In this document: one piece after another, positions 60,779 through 64,000 of the stretch
Layout: every line of letters starts with the position of its first letter
Numbering within the stretch: position 1 is the stretch's first letter
Origin: UBA4363 sp002393965
GTDB lineage: Bacteria > Bacteroidota > Bacteroidia > Bacteroidales > Paludibacteraceae
Direction of reading: 5' to 3'
DNA: 64,000 nt
NCBI GenBank assembly: GCA_946542925.1
Contig: CAMNLA010000016.1
Coordinates: 5,926-69,925, forward strand
Program-made: the position numbers and the translations under genes
Notes under the pieces: generated by a model
Database searches by the model: none
What the model was told of the DNA's origin: nothing
The model's input: the letters and a program-made list of their open reading frames with translations, nothing else

Positions 60779-61816
60779 ATGGAAGTCGGAAAGAACGACA
60801 TAACGAACGTGTGCATCACATTCTCGTTGTATGGCCTGATGCAGTACCTTCTGCTGGTGGATGAAGACACGGCTCGCAGGCGGACCTTCTACTTCTTTGG
60901 AGATGGTATCAACAAGGCTATCCGGGACCGTTTGCCTTCGGAATATTTCAGCACGTGTCCATCGCCTGGACTGAAGGAGGCGGTAAAGCGCCGTTTAAGA
61001 AAAGCAGTCTTTCGCTGGCTGAAATACAGGCGGTATCCATTCCTGAAAACGGCAAAGTTGTATGCGCAGGACTGGTTGTATCCCTCTATGCTGATTGGCA
61101 GCCGATCGTACTCTTTGTTGTCGGACAGTCCTTTGTTCCTGGATTGGAACATGAAAGCAGATTGTCGGCTGTATCAACGGCAGATGAAAGAGAAGGAAAG
61201 CATGGCAGGCCGCATCAAGATGATGTTGTACGGTCCGTTGTCGGTGATGAACTATGGTAATAATAACCAGTGTCGTCGATTCTATCTCACGGCTCTCAAC
61301 GACACACCTGTTCAGCAGGGGAAAGAAACCTGTGTACGCTCCTTGGAAGAGATGTGGGCATCGGCAGACGAGTCACATCGTCGTTTTGTCATGGAAGTGT
61401 TTGACATAGACGAGCACAGCCTGCCTCAAGACGAGGGAAGAGATATTCTGTTCATTACGCAGCCATGGGTCGATGACGAGATACTGACATTATCGGAGTG
61501 TCGGACGTTGACGGACCGTCTGATGTCGCACTATGACCGAAGCAGGGTCGTCATCAAACGTCATCCTCGCGACACGATGGACTACGCGTCGTGGTATCCG
61601 GACATACCGTGTCAGGACAAAGTGGTGAACCTCGAACTGTTGATGATGCTGGGTTACAGGCCGAAGAAAGTAGTGACCATCAGTTCTTCGGTAGTGGATT
61701 TTCTGCCCGAGAGTATTGAAGTGGACTGGTATGACACCCATGTGCATGAGAAGATTTTCCGTTTGTGCGGTAATACCGTACAGCCGAGACGCAGGGTGAA
61801 CCGTGTTGCGTTGTAG
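60779..61816 (+). CDS. Glycosyltransferase of the GT52/polysialyltransferase-like group
   Basis: A 345-residue probable glycosyltransferase. The start CITFSLYGLMQYLLLVDED fits the N-terminal strand-loop-helix of GT-B sialyltransferase-like enzymes. The middle has a long basic helical stretch (KRRLRKAVFRWLKYRRY). Late motifs are LFITQPWVDDEIL, VVIKRHPRDTMDYASWYP (the HP motif typical of GT52 and polysialyltransferase families) and VVTISSSVVDFLP (the SS motif). Substrate unknown. It follows leuS by 30 bp. Confidence 0.7.
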   Translation: MEVGKNDITNVCITFSLYGLMQYLLLVDEDTARRRTFYFFGDGINKAIRDRLPSEYFSTCPSPGLKEAVKRRLRKAVFRWLKYRRYPFLKTAKLYAQDWLYPSMLIGSRSYSLLSDSPLFLDWNMKADCRLYQRQMKEKESMAGRIKMMLYGPLSVMNYGNNNQCRRFYLTALNDTPVQQGKETCVRSLEEMWASADESHRRFVMEVFDIDEHSLPQDEGRDILFITQPWVDDEILTLSECRTLTDRLMSHYDRSRVVIKRHPRDTMDYASWYPDIPCQDKVVNLELLMMLGYRPKKVVTISSSVVDFLPESIEVDWYDTHVHEKIFRLCGNTVQPRRRVNRVAL

Positions 61817-61858
61817 GGCATGGGGACGAAATAATGTTTTGATAAAAAAACAGGTTAT

Positions 61859-62962
61859 ATGCGTATTCTATTTATCCGATACAAGAAGAGCAAGGGTGTG
61901 ATGGAAGGTGGAGAGATGTGTTCACAGAAGAACTTCAACATCCTGCGGCGTATTGTGGGAGACGGAAATATCGATACGTATTATATCCACGATGAACAGC
62001 ACCGGAATACCGTTTGGGACTATGTGCATGGTGTGGTGTCGATGATTGCGGGCGGTTATTACTTTGGTTTGACGGCACGTCGTACGAGGGAGATCGTAGA
62101 TGTGGCATCCAAGTATGATTGTGTCTTTGTGGATCGCAGTGTTTTTTCCGTTATTGCCAAGTGTCTGAAAGAAACGGGATATAAGGGAAAGGTCTTTGTG
62201 TTCTTCCACAATGTGGAGACGCACTACTTCAAGGACAAGATAGCCTGGTGGAAGCCCTGGCGTTCGTTGGTATTGCATTGTGTGGACCGGAACGACCGTT
62301 ACGCGTGTCGCTATGCGGACAAGATCATCGTGTTGAACGACCGTGACAAAAGGGAGATTGAGGAGCGATACGGTCGTCGTGCTGACATGACAACGCCGAT
62401 AGCCATTGAAGACAGGGCCGAGACCGTCGAGGCAGAAGGTGCGGTCATGACAGTATCGCAACCCTCGTGTCTGTTTTTGGGAGCTTACTTTTCTGCCAAT
62501 AACGAAGGCATATTGTGGTTTGTCGAGAATGTCTTGCCTGAGGTTGATATCCGTCTGCGCATTGTAGGGAAAGGCATGAGCCGTCTTGAGAGTGAAATAA
62601 GGTCCAAAGCCAGAGGCAAAGAGGTAGAAGTAATCAGTGATGCTCCTGATCTGACGCCGTATTTTCAGGAAGCGGACGTGGTTGTCCTTCCTATCTTCAA
62701 GGGAAGTGGAATGAAGGTCAAGACGTGTGAGTGTCTGATGTGGGGTAAGAATATCATCGGAACGAGAGAGGCCTTTGAAGGTTACCAGGTCGATTATGAG
62801 AAAGTGGGCGCATTATGCAATACGAAAGACGAATTCATCGCCTCCATCCGTCGAATAGCTGAACATCCGATTCCTCGATACAATCGATATGCCCGTGAGA
62901 CCTATCTGCAGCATTACACGGAAGACGCAGTCCGGAAAGAATGGTTGCGTCTGTGGGACTGA
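61859..62962 (+). CDS. Glycosyltransferase, GT4-like
   Basis: A 367-residue glycosyltransferase. N-terminal domain: MRILFIRYKKSKGVMEGGEM, VFFHNVETHYFKDK and a DKIIVLNDRDKREIEERYG block at the domain border. C-terminal domain: SCLFLGAYFSANNEGILWFVENVLP, RIVGKG, then DVVVLPIFKGSGMKVKTCECL with GSGMxxKxxE in the nucleotide-sugar site. This pattern is common in GT4-like enzymes of surface-glycan clusters. It begins 42 bp after the previous glycosyltransferase. Confidence 0.85.
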   Translation: MRILFIRYKKSKGVMEGGEMCSQKNFNILRRIVGDGNIDTYYIHDEQHRNTVWDYVHGVVSMIAGGYYFGLTARRTREIVDVASKYDCVFVDRSVFSVIAKCLKETGYKGKVFVFFHNVETHYFKDKIAWWKPWRSLVLHCVDRNDRYACRYADKIIVLNDRDKREIEERYGRRADMTTPIAIEDRAETVEAEGAVMTVSQPSCLFLGAYFSANNEGILWFVENVLPEVDIRLRIVGKGMSRLESEIRSKARGKEVEVISDAPDLTPYFQEADVVVLPIFKGSGMKVKTCECLMWGKNIIGTREAFEGYQVDYEKVGALCNTKDEFIASIRRIAEHPIPRYNRYARETYLQHYTEDAVRKEWLRLWD

Positions 62963-62984
62963 ACGTGCAGTGGCGACGGCAGGG

Positions 62985-63122
62985 TCATTCCGCCGACTTG
63001 TTGCGAATCATCTGCAAGGCTTCTGACATCACTTTCGAGCCGAGCAGGTACAATGTCCCGAAATAGAAGGAAACGGCGATAAAAACCTGCAGCAGGACGG
63101 GCAATGTTCTCATTCGCTTCAT
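62985..63122 (-). pseudogene. Small membrane ORF, probable C-terminal remnant of a polysaccharide flippase
   Basis: A 45-residue frame (MKRMRTLPVLLQVFIAVSFYFGTLYLLGSKVM and a polar end). One hydrophobic helix followed by a short charged tail is how many Wzx-type oligosaccharide flippases end. An in-frame TAA lies three codons before the ATG, so it is not joined to more coding DNA. It may be a relic or a true small membrane protein; the reading as flippase remnant rests on general resemblance only. Confidence 0.35.
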
Positions 63123-63153
63123 ACTACGCAGTTACTCTTTGACCATCTTGCGG

Positions 63154-64000
63154 TTACCTCTTCTTCTTCCGTTTCGTTCCCTCAGCATAAAAGTCCATCA
63201 ACTGCCCTGTCTTTCTGGAACAGAGGCGCAGACGGTTGTCTGTAAACTCAAAGAAGGAAAACACCTCCGGCTCTTCGGAGTCTGTCTTGATAATGATGTA
63301 GCCACCTGAGAATTTGTTCCCCATTTCCTCCTTCCTGAATTTCTTATGACCATATTTTCCGATATAGAATGGAGCTGCCGTTTCCTGCCATGCCCCGTTT
63401 TTTCTGACTGTGCAGTAGACCGAATCCCGAGAGAAGCGTAACCTTTGGATACCTTTCATGTTGTCGTAACGGCTCGATTTTGTCCGCATCCATCGTTTGT
63501 CAGAGGCAAGTCGCTTGGCGCTGACAATTTCTTCGGGCCAAGGTCTCCAGAATCGCATATCTATGCGAACAAAGTCAATGTCCTTTATTAAACAATCCGA
63601 TAAGCAGGAAGACAGTCCGATATAGAAGTCTTCTTGTTTTTTTATTTTGGCACGTACGTTTTTCCAACACAAACTGTATTCTTGTTCATTTGGATAAGAA
63701 TTCTCATCAAAGTAAACTTTAAGATCATAATCGCAGAAATGTTCTATCATCGTGGTGTCGTGACCGCGTTCCCTTCTCTGTTGTCTATATATTTCAGGCT
63801 CTGTATATAAAAAAGTTCCTACTATAATAGAACTTTTATAGTTTTTTCGTGGTTTGCTGTTTGACAACACCTTTGCATTATGCTCAACATCATTATAAAG
63901 AACTGAGAATTTTTTGCCTATGTAAAAATCCTTATGCTCCTTGAAATTGTAGTTGAAATATGCCACTGTATCCCCTTTGAATTTCTCCAATGGTCTGTAA
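63154..64000 (-). CDS. Hypothetical protein, N-terminal end cut by the window edge
   Basis: I do not recognise this protein. The frame is open across the right edge; the nominal first residue at 63990 is a TTG and probably internal. The 280 visible residues are rich in Lys, Arg, Tyr, Phe and Asp, with an FYIGKKFSVLYND block near the start, a repeated FYIG theme (EDFYIGLSS, APFYIGKYG), and a very basic end (EGTKRKKKR). No signal or membrane segment is visible in this part. It reads toward the glycosyltransferase genes. Confidence 0.6.
   Translation of the reverse strand, partial: YRPLEKFKGDTVAYFNYNFKEHKDFYIGKKFSVLYNDVEHNAKVLSNSKPRKNYKSSIIVGTFLYTEPEIYRQQRRERGHDTTMIEHFCDYDLKVYFDENSYPNEQEYSLCWKNVRAKIKKQEDFYIGLSSCLSDCLIKDIDFVRIDMRFWRPWPEEIVSAKRLASDKRWMRTKSSRYDNMKGIQRLRFSRDSVYCTVRKNGAWQETAAPFYIGKYGHKKFRKEEMGNKFSGGYIIIKTDSEEPEVFSFFEFTDNRLRLCSRKTGQLMDFYAEGTKRKKKR

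Noticed and set aside
1..64000. CRISPR arrays, rRNA operons, prophage genes
   Set aside because: No regularly spaced direct repeats, no rRNA signatures and no phage structural or integrase genes were seen; the only recombinase trace is the truncated serine type at 43036.

Overview
The window looks like a chromosomal segment of a Bacteroidales bacterium (phylum Bacteroidota). Four kinds of evidence agree. (1) The gene families are typical of the phylum: a long IspG with an inserted domain, DUF4296 and DUF4294 proteins, a cysteine-free DksA-like protein, and secreted proteins with C-terminal sorting-type tails. (2) The gene order is typical: rimP-nusA-infB; ileS-dksA-lspA-DUF4296; rsfS-ftsH-cdsA-psd-pssA. 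(3) Start codons rarely have a Shine-Dalgarno sequence. (4) The Bacteroidota -7 promoter element TAnnTTTG, often followed by C, occurs upstream of at least a dozen genes. Base composition is near balanced except for one AT-rich island. No rRNA, tRNA or CRISPR array was found.

Layout. 1-660: end of an unknown gene, a terminator, and a frameshifted carbonic anhydrase remnant. 660-12.4 kb: the iron-sulfur assembly genes sufB-C-D followed by ispG (itself an Fe-S enzyme) and a small TIGR04076-like gene, with holB-sufS on the same strand further along; the opposite-strand genes dacB (PBP4), birA and a membrane metallophosphoesterase lie between. 12.6-20.5 kb: ychF, a DUF805 gene, fba, trx, dnaE and rubredoxin. 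20.5-25.2 kb: rimP-nusA-infB with a leader hairpin. 25.2-31.3 kb: a minus-strand group of pgpH-like HD phosphohydrolase, secreted C1 protease, obgE, GNAT and MmcQ/YjbR. 31.3-39.4 kb: NlpC/P60, MscS, tsaE, then ileS, dksA-like, lspA, DUF4296 and a small partner gene.

39.6-42.9 kb is the accessory region and the most interesting part. A horizontally acquired type IIG-like restriction-modification gene is bounded by 80-bp inverted repeats that match at 79 of 80 positions. In front of it lies about 270 bp of non-coding DNA with a promoter-like box, several nested and mutually exclusive helices and a clean intrinsic terminator; it is either a small RNA or an attenuating leader. Beside the right-hand repeat is the truncated N-terminus of a serine recombinase.

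43.1-51.4 kb: a U32 peptidase-DUF4294 pair, then rsfS-ftsH-cdsA-psd-pssA-FKBP and a possible beta-barrel protein (protein quality control, phospholipid synthesis, envelope). 51.6-54.1 kb: a large multidomain surface protein. 54.3-56.5 kb: folP and an RhlE-type helicase. 56.6-64 kb: leuS interspersed with three glycosyltransferase genes and a flippase-like remnant, probably the edge of a surface-glycan locus, ending in an unrecognised gene cut by the window edge.
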